From positions 1 through 64,000 of the forward strand of contig CAXIUT010000291.1 in NCBI GenBank assembly GCA_964035545.1: DNA of 64,000 bases, in the 5' to 3' direction. A program made the position numbers and the translations under genes. Positions 7,885 to 15,999 of the stretch are shown piece by piece (the stretch's first letter is position 1; each line of letters starts with the position of its first letter). Under the pieces are notes generated by a model that saw only the letters and a list, made by a program, of their open reading frames with translations, was not told where the DNA came from and ran no database searches. Source of the stretch: Bugula neritina (Eukaryota > Bryozoa > Gymnolaemata > Cheilostomatida > Bugulidae).

Positions 7885-8709
7885 TTAACTGTCGTGCTGT
7901 AGTTGTCTTGGTGTTTGACTGGTTGGTGCAGGTCTAATTACTCTGCTTCTGTTTCTAGGGCCATCACGTACTATTCTTTGCAAGGCTTGTTTGACAGGTA
8001 CTGACTGTTGCCTGTGCATTGACGCATTTGGTTCATGTTTAGTTGCTCCCTCTTTAAGACAGCAGTATCGCCGATATAAATGTGCTACCCGGATGTCAGT
8101 ATCTTCGGCAATAACAAATGTGTATCTACCGTCTTGGACATTACTGGCGCTGATTGGACGCCACCACCATGTCCAGGTTGGGCCAACTGCTGGTGGATCT
8201 ATAGGCGCTGAAGTCATTGTTTGACCATTATTAAAATCCATAAAAATGTCATCAGTTGCGTTATCACCGTTTGGGCCATAGGGTGGGGGATTGCTATTAC
8301 GTAATTCAGCAGCTATTCTTGCATCTTGCAAAATGCAACATTTTCTTCTTGGAGGGCGAGATGTGTTAAAAGTATGCCCAAATATTTGGTTAACATAATG
8401 CTTATTATCATTTTGCGCGTTAAAATTTCTGATGCCAAGCGTTGATGGCGGGTTGCTAAATAAATTAGCAATGATAGGATCCATATCACTTAAGTCAGGG
8501 TTGGCTGGCCCGTATGTTGTCATTTTATCCCAGTGTTCATCAAAGTAGTGCCTGTCACACGGCGTCATGGGGGCTTTTCCACGAGCATTAGGAGGAGGCA
8601 TTAATTTCCTAATTTCGTTTGGATTTACTTCAGCTGCATAGGTTGGAAAAGCATTAAAATTAATACCTAAAATTGCGGCCATGAGTCCAGTTTTTAAATA
8701 GGTTTGCAT
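7885..8709 (-). CDS. Secreted protein similar in part to tyrosinase-like proteins (weak), function unknown
   Basis: About 274 residues. I start at ATG 8709 because GGAG lies 7 nt before it; ATG 8715 would sit only one base after GGAG. A signal peptide (GLMAAILGINFNAFPTYAAE) leads into a Pro- and Cys-containing protein with CDRHYFDEHWDKMTTYGP, RRKCCILQDARIAAELR, WTWWWRPISASNVQDGRYTFV and a basic Gln/Arg tail. The WWWRP…GRYTF block hints at a beta-rich module. I cannot place it in a family with confidence. It lies downstream of the conserved element (copy 2) and of a remnant of the NCW family. Confidence 0.5.
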   Translation of the reverse strand: MQTYLKTGLMAAILGINFNAFPTYAAEVNPNEIRKLMPPPNARGKAPMTPCDRHYFDEHWDKMTTYGPANPDLSDMDPIIANLFSNPPSTLGIRNFNAQNDNKHYVNQIFGHTFNTSRPPRRKCCILQDARIAAELRNSNPPPYGPNGDNATDDIFMDFNNGQTMTSAPIDPPAVGPTWTWWWRPISASNVQDGRYTFVIAEDTDIRVAHLYRRYCCLKEGATKHEPNASMHRQQSVPVKQALQRIVRDGPRNRSRVIRPAPTSQTPRQLQHDS

Positions 8710-8724
8710 AGTCATTCTCCTTCA

Positions 8725-8772
8725 TTAATTCCAGCAGCTAGCATTGATTGTGTTATTTTTCACCCAATATGG
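8725..8772 (-). pseudogene. C-terminal remnant of an 'NCW' family secreted protein
   Basis: Read on the minus strand, 15 codons give PYWVKNNTINASCWN followed by TAA. This matches the end of the protein at 4826-5509 (RFWVKNNNQPANCWD). A stop codon lies immediately upstream in frame and no body of the gene is present. It is therefore a leftover of a third family member, deleted between the conserved upstream element and its last codons. Confidence 0.6.
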
Positions 8773-8873
8773 CTAATAGGTATAGCCTTTTGTGCGATAG
8801 GCTATTCGGAATAAACCAGGGGGTTCTTATCTCACATTTATACTATAAATTATATTGTATATTGGGTTAATTT

Positions 8874-8939
8874 GAATGCATCAATACGACAATTTTCAGT
8901 GGATTTGCACCTATATGCCAAAAATACTATTTTTATTTA
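8874..8939. promoter_or_regulatory. Conserved upstream element, copy 2
   Basis: Aligned with copies at 5600-5660 and 14791-14860. Its second half (ATGCCAAAAATACT followed by a T run) is nearly identical to copy 3. The rest of 8716-9070 holds the NCW-family remnant and AT-rich sequence up to the ISa end; I see no other gene there. Confidence 0.45.
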
Positions 8940-9149
8940 TGGATGAGTTTTTTAGGCTTTATGCGAAGTAAGCTTGAAATGTTGTCCGTGGTCTTGGTGA
9001 TTCAGTATCGAAAGCCTGCCGTGGATAATCAGATAGTTTTCTGGGTAAGTACAAAAAAAGTAAGCCAGTAAGTACCGATGTAGAAGTTTTCAGAGATTAG
9101 TGGTGGTATAATGATCGGCACTATTTTACCGACATTCTGACCCCAACTA

Positions 9150-9584
9150 ATGAAATTTGTCTCTCGTCTCAGTGCAGAAGTTAAGCTGACTTTGAGTGAA
9201 GCACAGCAGCATCACCCATCCTCCCGCACGCGTCAACGTGCTCATGCCATACAGCTCAGTAACAAAAGTTATACACTGTCACAATTAGCGGATGTGTTTA
9301 GTGTACGTAGCCATACCATCAGCCAGTGGATTGATGCCTGGGAAGCCTCGGGAGTGGTTGGCTTGTTTGACCTGCCGAGGAGTGGGCGACCGGCGACTTT
9401 AACCGCTGATGAAGTCGAGCGTTTTCGGCATTATCTTGATAAGAATCCGCATCAGCCCAAGAGCGCTATCGCTCTGTTGGAAGCAGAGACGAATAAGACT
9501 GCCAGTGATGACACCTACAAACGCTGTTTGAAAAAAATTTTACCGTTGGAAACGACTACGGACTTCCAGCAAGGAGCAACGTGA
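9150..9584 (+). CDS. IS630-family transposase, N-terminal part (ISa)
   Basis: 144 residues with the helix-turn-helix DNA-binding region of IS630 transposases (YTLSQLADVFSVRSHTISQWIDAWEASGVVGLFDLPRSGRP). The frame ends after an A7T4 run (9531-9541). From that run the next phase continues as FYRWKRLRTSS… into the catalytic half, so the full transposase probably needs a +1 (or -2) ribosomal frameshift there. Both ISa copies keep the same arrangement, which argues against random decay. Confidence 0.85.
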   Translation: MKFVSRLSAEVKLTLSEAQQHHPSSRTRQRAHAIQLSNKSYTLSQLADVFSVRSHTISQWIDAWEASGVVGLFDLPRSGRPATLTADEVERFRHYLDKNPHQPKSAIALLEAETNKTASDDTYKRCLKKILPLETTTDFQQGAT

Positions 9585-9612
9585 CGAAGAGACCTTCCGT
9601 AAAGACCAACAG

Positions 9613-10182
9613 GTGATGATCTATCTACAAGAGAAGGAAGACGCGGGTGAGATTTGCTTGCGCTACTTTGATGAAGCTGGCTTTAGCCTCACCCCCAGCG
9701 TCCCTTATGGATGGCAAAAGGTGGGAGAAACTTGTCGTATCCCGTCTCAAAAGAGCAAACGTCAGAATGTACTCGGATTTATGGGCCGTCAGGGTGAGTG
9801 GTTTTATCAGGTTAAAGAAGGCTCAGTGACCACAGAGACTGTGATTGAAGCTTTCGATGCATTCTCGCAGAAATACTACGAAGAGGAGTTTTTGAAAACG
9901 GGCAAGCTGTGTTTTGTGGCCATTGATAATGCATCCATGCATACCAGTGCTGCCTTCAGGGCACGAATGGAAGACTGGCTCTTGCGTGGTGTCATACCAC
10001 GTTACCTTCCGACCTATTCACCGGAATTGAATTTAATCGAAATTTTGTGGCGGAAGATAAAGTACGAATGGCTACCTTTGCAGGCATTCAGAGACACTAT
10101 CCACTTCAAATATTGGTTGAACAAAATTCTTGAATCGATAGGTGATGAATATCAAATTAATTTTGCTCAAACGGCAAAGTGA
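9613..10182 (+). CDS. IS630-family transposase, catalytic DDE part (ISa)
   Basis: 189 residues with the DDE_3 catalytic residues: D in YFDEAGFSL, D in FVAIDNASMHTS, and E in YSPELNLIEILWRKIKYEW. The ATG at 9616 could start it independently, but in-frame coding sequence extends upstream to the A7 run of the preceding ORF. Translation by frameshifting from the first ORF is therefore likely. Confidence 0.9.
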   Translation: MMIYLQEKEDAGEICLRYFDEAGFSLTPSVPYGWQKVGETCRIPSQKSKRQNVLGFMGRQGEWFYQVKEGSVTTETVIEAFDAFSQKYYEEEFLKTGKLCFVAIDNASMHTSAAFRARMEDWLLRGVIPRYLPTYSPELNLIEILWRKIKYEWLPLQAFRDTIHFKYWLNKILESIGDEYQINFAQTAK

Positions 10183-10246
10183 GCATTATACGGCCACGAA
10201 ATTGCGAAAACTTTTGCGGAGGTACTTAACTCTGATTATCTACTAG

Positions 10247-11978
10247 GTGGCCGTCCGAGAACGGATCCTCTAACCACCCCACTTTTAGTCAGATCACTTT
10301 TTTAGCAGCACCATCCATCCTGCGACCAGGAGGCCGCTTATTTTCGCCCAAATAGCGATCAATTAACTGCTATTGCAGGCATTTCCGGCCCTTTTAGCCT
10401 CATTATCTGGCTTGTGCCACCCAATTTCCAGATTCCGGACGCACTAATCCTGTCACCGCCGCTTTCACCATTTTTTTCAGGTTGTGTGCCGCGCAGACCA
10501 GCGAAAATTCACCCGCCACTTTTTCTGCACCCCGCAGACTAAACGCCCGGAATCCACCGTTCTTAATATGACCAAACACTGGCTCAACAATCACCTTGCG
10601 TTGTTTGTAAATCGCTTTGGCTTCGCCAGTTGCCATCTGTTCACGCATTTGCTGACGTATCACTTCCTGTCCATCAGAATTGATGGTGCGGGCTTCACCG
10701 GTCTTTGAGCGGCAACAACGTTGATGATACGGGCAGCTCTGGCAGGTGGCTGCTTCACCCTGATAAACCCGCTTACCGTCCTTACCCTGTGTTTTCAAGG
10801 GGAGAATCTGGTCAGCAGGGCAGCGAAAGCTATCACTGGCTTCATCGTAAATAAAATCAGCTTTGACCAGCTTGCGATCAGAATTTGCCAGTGCATCCGC
10901 TACGCTCTGTTCACCCCGGTCAACCGCGACATAAGCCTCAACCTCTGCTGCTTCCAGCGCTTCAAGGTTATCGCCCGAATAATAGCCGTTGTCCAGACTC
11001 ATCTTCTCAGGCAACTCGCCACTTGTATCTTTCAGGGCTGCCAGTGCCGGTTCAACTTCCTGCTTGTCGTTGGCATTTTGGCTGACATGCTGCCCAACAA
11101 TAATTTGCTGCTTACTGTCCACGCTAATCTGACCATTGTAGCAATAATCAAAATCACCCTTCTTACCCATGATACGGGCATCTTCATCCGCAAAGCTGAT
11201 CTGCTTTTTATCGTCAATCACCTTGCCCGGATGTAGCGCTTCTTCCCGTTTTTCCAGAGCGGCTTTTGCCGCTTTGATCGTCGCCAGCCGCTGCTGTTTA
11301 AAGGCCAGTTCTTTAGGCAGTTCATCACCCCGGTCAGTGCCATGCGCCGCGTCTTCTTCCTGATCACAGGCTGTGCCCTGTTTGATCAGCTCATCAATCG
11401 CAGCGGTTAACGCTGCCTCTTTCGCTTTCAGGTGTTTATAACTCATCGCTTTATGCTTTGAGCTGTTCGCTTTGAATTTGGAACCATCCAGACTAACATG
11501 ACCCAGTGAAGCCAGCTTCATCTCCAGGGCCAGCTTCACTGTCTGCTTAAAACAGGCGTGAAAAAACTCAGCATTATCCTTGCGAAAGTCGCTGAGCACC
11601 CGGAAGTTCGGGCAGTTCCGGCCTGCAATGTACATAAACGATAAATCTTCGTTGCACCGTTTTTCCAACTGACGCGAACTGAACACGCCGTGGCTATAGC
11701 CATAAATCAGAATGCTGGTGATTTGGCGGGGATGGTAAGCATGTTGGCCCTTCGGGCTGTATTTCGCTTCAATGCTACTGGTATCCAGTTGCTGAAAAAG
11801 ATCATGGAAAAGAAAGCAGTCGTGATCGGAGGGCAGCAAGTCAAAAACATTGCCCGGAAATAAGGCACGCTGGTGGAGGTCTGCCGGTTCAGATTTAAAG
11901 GGGATAGACATCTATGTTGAGGTCGTCAGTCAGACAAAATTTGATTTTAGCAAAAGTTGGGTGTTGTCGGACAGCCAC
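10247..11978 (-). mobile_element. ISc (IS1182 family)
   Basis: About 1732 bp. Terminal inverted repeats are GTGGCCGTCCGAGAAC at the left and GTGGCTGTCCGACAAC (read inverted) at the right. Both ends abut the palindrome CTAG (10243-10246 and 11979-11982), probably a 4-bp target duplication. The right-hand CTAG is also the insertion site of ISb, so the two elements are exactly end to end. Only 16 bp separate the left end from ISa copy 1. Confidence 0.85.
10403..11911 (-). CDS. IS1182-family transposase
   Basis: 502 residues. The N-terminal DUF772-type region reads DLLPSDHDCFLFHDLFQQLD…YHPRQITSILIYGYSHGVFSSRQLEKRC. It is followed by the DDE region: D in HVSLDGSKFKANSSKHK, D in MSLDNGYYSGDNLEAL, and a C-terminal E in YKQRKVIVEPVFGHIKNGGFRAFSLRG. 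A Cys cluster CQSCPYHQRCC sits before the last motif. The length is normal for the family, so the element appears intact. Confidence 0.93.
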   Translation of the reverse strand: MSIPFKSEPADLHQRALFPGNVFDLLPSDHDCFLFHDLFQQLDTSSIEAKYSPKGQHAYHPRQITSILIYGYSHGVFSSRQLEKRCNEDLSFMYIAGRNCPNFRVLSDFRKDNAEFFHACFKQTVKLALEMKLASLGHVSLDGSKFKANSSKHKAMSYKHLKAKEAALTAAIDELIKQGTACDQEEDAAHGTDRGDELPKELAFKQQRLATIKAAKAALEKREEALHPGKVIDDKKQISFADEDARIMGKKGDFDYCYNGQISVDSKQQIIVGQHVSQNANDKQEVEPALAALKDTSGELPEKMSLDNGYYSGDNLEALEAAEVEAYVAVDRGEQSVADALANSDRKLVKADFIYDEASDSFRCPADQILPLKTQGKDGKRVYQGEAATCQSCPYHQRCCRSKTGEARTINSDGQEVIRQQMREQMATGEAKAIYKQRKVIVEPVFGHIKNGGFRAFSLRGAEKVAGEFSLVCAAHNLKKMVKAAVTGLVRPESGNWVAQAR

Positions 11979-12037
11979 CTAGTACCTCACCTTGAAACTA
12001 TCATGGATAACCCCCATCTCTCTATCATCTGAGAGTT

Positions 12038-12529
12038 ATGGTAGCTAATTCGATGTCCCGTCCTGTTTCTGTAGTTGAACTGAGTTCTGGCCAGCAAGCA
12101 CTGCTGGAAAGTTTTGTGAAGAGTGGAAAAACGGCTTACAGTTTATTCCAACGTAGTCAGGTCGTTTTGTTGGCGGCTTTGGGAAACAGCAATAAAGCGA
12201 TCAGCCAACAAGTTAGCTTGAATGAAAATGCTGTGGGGCTGTGGCGTCGTCGCTGGGTTGAAGGCCATTCAAAACTGTCGCGTTGGGAAGATAAACCCCG
12301 GTTGCTGGGTCAGGGTATTCGTCACCTACTCAGTGACCTTCCCCGCAGTGGCAGCCCACCCACTTTTACTGCTGAGCAGGTTTGTCGGATTATCGCCCTG
12401 GCTTGCGAGAAACCGCCGACTCACCTAAGCCACTGGACACAGGCCGAATTGGCCCGGATGGCGGTAGAACGCGGCATTGTTAATAGCATCTCGAAAAGCA
12501 GTATCGAGCGTTTTTTAAAATCAGGCTGA
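12038..12529 (+). CDS. IS630-family transposase, N-terminal part (ISb)
   Basis: 163 residues with two helix-turn-helix segments typical of IS630 (SQVVLLAALGNSNKAISQQVSLNENAVGLWRRRWVEG and HWTQAELARMAVERGIVNSISKSSIERFL). It stops shortly after a T6A4 run at 12511-12520. From there the other phase is open (NQADLKPHRIQYWLN…) into the catalytic half, so a frameshift at the run would make the full protein. Confidence 0.85.
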   Translation: MVANSMSRPVSVVELSSGQQALLESFVKSGKTAYSLFQRSQVVLLAALGNSNKAISQQVSLNENAVGLWRRRWVEGHSKLSRWEDKPRLLGQGIRHLLSDLPRSGSPPTFTAEQVCRIIALACEKPPTHLSHWTQAELARMAVERGIVNSISKSSIERFLKSG

Positions 12530-12662
12530 TTTAAAGCCCCACCGTATTCAGTACTGGCTTAATCAGGGTGTTGAAGATAGCCCCGAATTTCGCCAGGCTG
12601 TTCATGCTATCTGTAAACTGTACCATCAGGCTGAAGCCCTCCATGAACAAGGAATACACCTG

Positions 12663-13280
12663 GTGAGTACGGATGAGAAAACGGGTATGCAAGCGATTGA
12701 ACGTATCCATCCTGACCACCTGATGGAGTCCGGGCAACCGGAACGGCACGAGTTTGAATATACCCGGCATGGCACTCAATGCCTGATCGCTAATTTCGAA
12801 ATTGCGACCGGGCAAGTGATCGACTCAACCGTTGGTGATACCCGAACTGAAACTGATTTTGTCGCCCACATTAAGCGTACGGTTGGTACTGCGGCTAAGG
12901 ATCAGTGGATATTTGTAGTGGATCAGCTCAATACACACAAGTCAGCCGGATTGGTCGAGTACGTCGCGCAAGCCTGTCAGTTAAACCAGCCGCTGGGGGA
13001 AAAGGGGAAATCAGGTATTCTGAAAAGTATGGCATCAAGAATGGCCTTCCTGCAAGATGAAGCGCATCGCATTCGATTCGTATTCACGCCGAAGCATTGC
13101 TCCTGGCTCAATCAAGTGGAAATTTGGTTTGGCATTCTCAGTCGACGCTTACTCAGGCGAGGCAGCTTTACCTCACAGGAAAATCTTAAGCAAAGAGTGG
13201 AAGCCTTTATCGATTATTTCAACAAATACTTGGCTAAGCCTTTTCAATGGACTTACATCGGGAAGCCGCTGGTGGCATGA
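12663..13280 (+). CDS. IS630-family transposase, catalytic DDE part (ISb)
   Basis: 205 residues from a GTG, but the same phase is open from about 12519, supporting translation as a frameshift product. Catalytic residues are D in VSTDEKTGMQAI, D in FVVDQLNTHKSA, and E in PKHCSWLNQVEIWFGILSRRLLRRGSF. The length and motifs are intact. Confidence 0.9.
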   Translation: MSTDEKTGMQAIERIHPDHLMESGQPERHEFEYTRHGTQCLIANFEIATGQVIDSTVGDTRTETDFVAHIKRTVGTAAKDQWIFVVDQLNTHKSAGLVEYVAQACQLNQPLGEKGKSGILKSMASRMAFLQDEAHRIRFVFTPKHCSWLNQVEIWFGILSRRLLRRGSFTSQENLKQRVEAFIDYFNKYLAKPFQWTYIGKPLVA

Positions 13281-13316
13281 TTATCAATCATATCTCCAAG
13301 GCGAGGTACTAGTTGT

Positions 13317-13327
13317 GGGGGGGGGGG
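13317..13327. repeat. Run of 11 G
   Basis: A homopolymer of eleven G between the right end of ISb copy 1 and the stop of the NCW-family gene. It is not in a coding region of any gene I recognise. Length variation here would be expected, and the exact count may be unreliable. Confidence 0.8.
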
Positions 13328-13332
13328 TAAAT

Positions 13333-13902
13333 TCACTTAAGAGACTTGTTAGGACTCCAACAATTAGCACCCTGATTCTTGATATGAACCCAAAACCGCT
13401 CAGTTTTCAGCTTATCAAGCATTTCATCATCACCATCAAACCGAGCATTAAAATTCCACCCCCCACTACTATTAGCATCAGCCAAATTCCAAGGCGGCTC
13501 TGAATCAGCATGATAATTTTCCACACCCATCCCCTCAATCCAATGCCCATCATGAAACTCAGCAATCCGCCAGCCATTCCCACAAGCGCCATTAGCAGCC
13601 TCAAGACTCGTCAGCTGCTCCCCTCTGGTTCTAGGACTAAGCTTGATCGCCCTGGGCGACCAGCCCGCAGAACTTTCTTTACCCAGCTTCACAGAATATG
13701 CGGGTCGGGGAATATCCCCCGTTTCTTCCACACACAAAATATGACGCTCAGCAGCACAACTAGTCTCTCCTTTATAAGGGTCACACATACCGCCTTGCCC
13801 CGTTGCCCATTCCGTCACGCTATTGCAGCCAACCTGTACCAAATTAGCCGGGCCATCGGGAATAGTTTGAGCGCGAAAACCCCAGGTCATACCTTTTCTC
13901 AC
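13333..13902 (-). CDS. 'NCW' family cysteine-rich domain (paralogue of 4826-5509), lacking its own signal peptide
   Basis: 189 residues from a GTG. It shares the skeleton of the 4826-5509 protein: GMTWGFRAQT, GCNSVTE, YKGETSCAAERHILCV, RPAYSV, GWSPRAIKL, CGNGWRIAEFHDGHWIEGMG, GGWNFNARF, RFWVHIKNQGANCW. It has no signal sequence. Upstream in frame are codons for LSFSCSAPPPAPVRKG, a proline linker, back to the end of the preceding minus-strand gene. One base change in the AAAAA run near 13944 would fuse the two frames. It is probably the second domain of a split two-domain secreted protein (13333-14487). Confidence 0.6.
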   Translation of the reverse strand: MRKGMTWGFRAQTIPDGPANLVQVGCNSVTEWATGQGGMCDPYKGETSCAAERHILCVEETGDIPRPAYSVKLGKESSAGWSPRAIKLSPRTRGEQLTSLEAANGACGNGWRIAEFHDGHWIEGMGVENYHADSEPPWNLADANSSGGWNFNARFDGDDEMLDKLKTERFWVHIKNQGANCWSPNKSLK

Positions 13903-13939
13903 CGGTGCGGGCGGTGGCGCAGAGCAACTAAAGCTTAAG

Positions 13940-14487
13940 TTAACTTTTTATCCAGTGATCTTTAGACCATTTAGCATAACGCTTGCCGTTCTCCCGAAGA
14001 GTGTCGCCACCAAAAACAACCGTGATTTTATCGTCTGAGAATGTGGACTTGGCATTAAGCCAGCTTGCTTCGGGGTTATTGGACTGGATGTACATTCCCG
14101 CTACTTTAGTTGTGCAGTTGCCATCGGTAGCTGTGGATTTATACCGTCAAAGTGTAAGGCCGCATCTACCCCGTAACCCGGTTGTTCGTCATCAAAACCA
14201 TGGTCGAAATCAATGCGTATTGTTGATTGTCCTACATCGATATTGAAGCGATGCGGTGTTGGGTTAGATGTCATCTGATCGTTGACCTGGGGCAGCTCTA
14301 TCGTATTGTTAACCGTGATCTGCCTCTTGGCGTTTGGAAGCATATAAACATCCATTTGATCGCCATGAAGTGATGCATTAGCACAGTTACAGGCAGACGC
14401 ACCAGGACTGGAAAGCAGGAATATTCCGGCTAAAATAGACTTTCTGCTAAAGCATATCCTGATGACTGGCACGGAGGTCTCCTGCAT
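13940..14487 (-). pseudogene. Secreted protein of unknown family, frameshifted; probable N-terminal part of a two-domain protein
   Basis: The first frame (14487 to 14101) has a signal-like N-terminus (KSILAGIFLLSSPGASA) and a beta-rich body ending ALHFDGI. It then runs out of phase. The other phase continues KSTATDGNCTTKVAGMYIQSNNPEASW…KRYAKWSKDHWIKS to a TAA at 13940-13942. One missing A in ATAAATCC (about 14133-14140) explains the break. A GTG at about 14463, with GGAG before it, may be the true start. The family is not recognised. Confidence 0.5.
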
Positions 14488-14790
14488 TAATCGGGGCGAA
14501 GATGAAAATAATGTCTACTATTAAATGGGGTGAATCCTGACTGCTTGATATGTGAGCTTAGTAGTAAAATGATTGGATTTAAATGTGAATTTTTCACAAA
14601 AGATATGTGAGGCGTACACTTTTTTTGTGACGATAATTCACTGATAATAAATGAGGTTAGCATAGCCAGCATGCCCCATTTAAGATGAATAATATTGATT
14701 AATGTTATGAGTAACCACTCGGTATGAGTGGAAAACCATGCTGTTAACTTAAAGCACATAAGCTATTTTTACTAAAATAAAACTATCTAT

Positions 14791-14860
14791 GAATGCATGC
14801 ATTAATACGCCAATCCTCATGAAAGTTGCACTTACATGCCAAAAATACTGTTTTTCTTAC
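14791..14860. promoter_or_regulatory. Conserved upstream element, copy 3
   Basis: Third copy of the element at 5600 and 8874, about 300 bp upstream of the frameshifted secreted-protein gene starting at 14487. ATGCCAAAAATACTGTTTTT is almost the same as in copy 2. The rest of 14488-14922 is AT-rich; a 90-codon minus-strand frame there has no convincing features. Confidence 0.45.
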
Positions 14861-14966
14861 TGATCGCTTTTTTTTCAGAGACTTTATATGCAGCAGATCT
14901 GCGCTTTTCCCATTTGGGTATAAGTACCTCCGCAAAAGTTTTCGCAATTTCGTGGCCGTATAATGC

Positions 14967-15536
14967 TCACTTTGCCGTTTGAGCAAAATTAATTTGATAT
15001 TCATCACCTATCGATTCAAGAATTTTGTTCAACCAATATTTGAAGTGGATAGTGTCTCTGAATGCCTGCAAAGGTAGCCATTCGTACTTTATCTTCCGCC
15101 ACAAAATTTCGATTAAATTCAATTCCGGTGAATAGGTCGGAAGGTAACGTGGTATGACACCACGCAAGAGCCAGTCTTCCATTCGTGCCCTGAAGGCAGC
15201 ACTGGTATGCATGGATGCATTATCAATGGCCACAAAACACAGCTTGCCCGTTTTCAAAAACTCCTCTTCGTAGTATTTCTGCGAGAATGCATCGAAAGCT
15301 TCAATCACAGTCTCTGTGGTCACTGAGCCTTCTTTAACCTGATAAAACCACTCACCCTGACGGCCCATAAATCCGAGTACATTCTGACGTTTGCTCTTTT
15401 GAGACGGGATACGACAAGTTTCTCCCACCTTTTGCCATCCATAAGGGACGCTGGGGGTGAGGCTAAAGCCAGCTTCATCAAAGTAGCGCAAGCAAATCTC
15501 ACCCGCGTCTTCCTTCTCTTGTAGATAGATCATCAC
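14967..15536 (-). CDS. IS630-family transposase, catalytic DDE part (ISa copy 2)
   Basis: Protein identical over all 189 residues to that of 9613-10182, with all three DDE motifs present. Identity between the copies suggests recent transposition or a recent inverted duplication. Confidence 0.9.
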   Translation of the reverse strand: MMIYLQEKEDAGEICLRYFDEAGFSLTPSVPYGWQKVGETCRIPSQKSKRQNVLGFMGRQGEWFYQVKEGSVTTETVIEAFDAFSQKYYEEEFLKTGKLCFVAIDNASMHTSAAFRARMEDWLLRGVIPRYLPTYSPELNLIEILWRKIKYEWLPLQAFRDTIHFKYWLNKILESIGDEYQINFAQTAK

Positions 15537-15564
15537 CTGTTGGTCTTTACGGAAGGTCTCTTCG

Positions 15565-15999
15565 TCACGTTGCTCCTTGCTGGAAGTCCGTAGTCGTTTC
15601 CAACGGTAAAATTTTTTTCAAACAGCGTTTGTAGGTGTCATCACTGGCAGTCTTATTCGTCTCTGCTTCCAACAGAGCGATAGCGCTCTTGGGCTGATGC
15701 GGATTCTTATCAAGATAATGCCGAAAACGCTCGACTTCATCAGCGGTTAAAGTCGCCGGTCGCCCACTCCTCGGCAGGTCAAACAAGCCAACCACTCCCG
15801 AGGCTTCCCAGGCATCAATCCACTGGCTGATGGTATGGCTACGTACACTAAACACATCCGCTAATTGTGACAGTGTATAACTTTTGTTACTGAGCTGTAT
15901 GGCATGAGCACGTTGACGCGTGCGGGAGGATGGGTGATGCTGCTGTGCTTCACTCAAAGTCAGCTTAACTTCTGCACTGAGACGAGAGACAAATTTCAT
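15565..15999 (-). CDS. IS630-family transposase, N-terminal part (ISa copy 2)
   Basis: Protein identical over all 144 residues to that of 9150-9584. The A7 run and the following phase change are preserved, supporting a programmed frameshift. Confidence 0.85.
   Translation of the reverse strand: MKFVSRLSAEVKLTLSEAQQHHPSSRTRQRAHAIQLSNKSYTLSQLADVFSVRSHTISQWIDAWEASGVVGLFDLPRSGRPATLTADEVERFRHYLDKNPHQPKSAIALLEAETNKTASDDTYKRCLKKILPLETTTDFQQGAT

Larger units (their letters stand above)
9071..10226 (+). mobile_element. ISa copy 1 (IS630 family)
   Basis: A 1156-bp element with ends AGTACCGATGTAGAAGTTTTC and, inverted at the right, AGTACCTCCGCAAAAGTTTTC. It is flanked by TA on both sides (9069-9070 and 10227-10228), as expected for IS630/Tc1-type insertion into TA. 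It carries the transposase in two overlapping phases. A second copy of the same length, with identical proteins, lies inverted at 14923-16078. Confidence 0.9.
11982..13309 (+). mobile_element. ISb copy 1 (IS630 family)
   Basis: 1328 bp with inverted ends GTACCTCACCTTGAAACTAT and GTACCTCGCCTTGGAGATAT (right end inverted). It is flanked by TA within CTAG (11979-11982 and 13309-13312). It is inserted exactly in the CTAG next to ISc. A second copy of equal length, with identical proteins, lies inverted at 23169-24496, also in a CTAG. Confidence 0.9.

Noticed and set aside
8874-8939. Sigma-54 promoter within the conserved upstream element (TGGCAT…TGCA on the minus strand)
   Set aside because: The spacing between the GG and GC dinucleotides is one base short in all three copies, and one copy lacks the GG.
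13057-13503. Open frame crossing from ISb into the NCW gene region (and its twin at 23080-23421)
   Set aside because: An out-of-phase reading of the ISb transposase that runs over the IS edge; no homology and different ends at the two copies.
14487-14759. 90-codon minus-strand frame in the AT-rich gap
   Set aside because: No ribosome site, no signal peptide or domain, and the composition is typical of non-coding AT-rich DNA.
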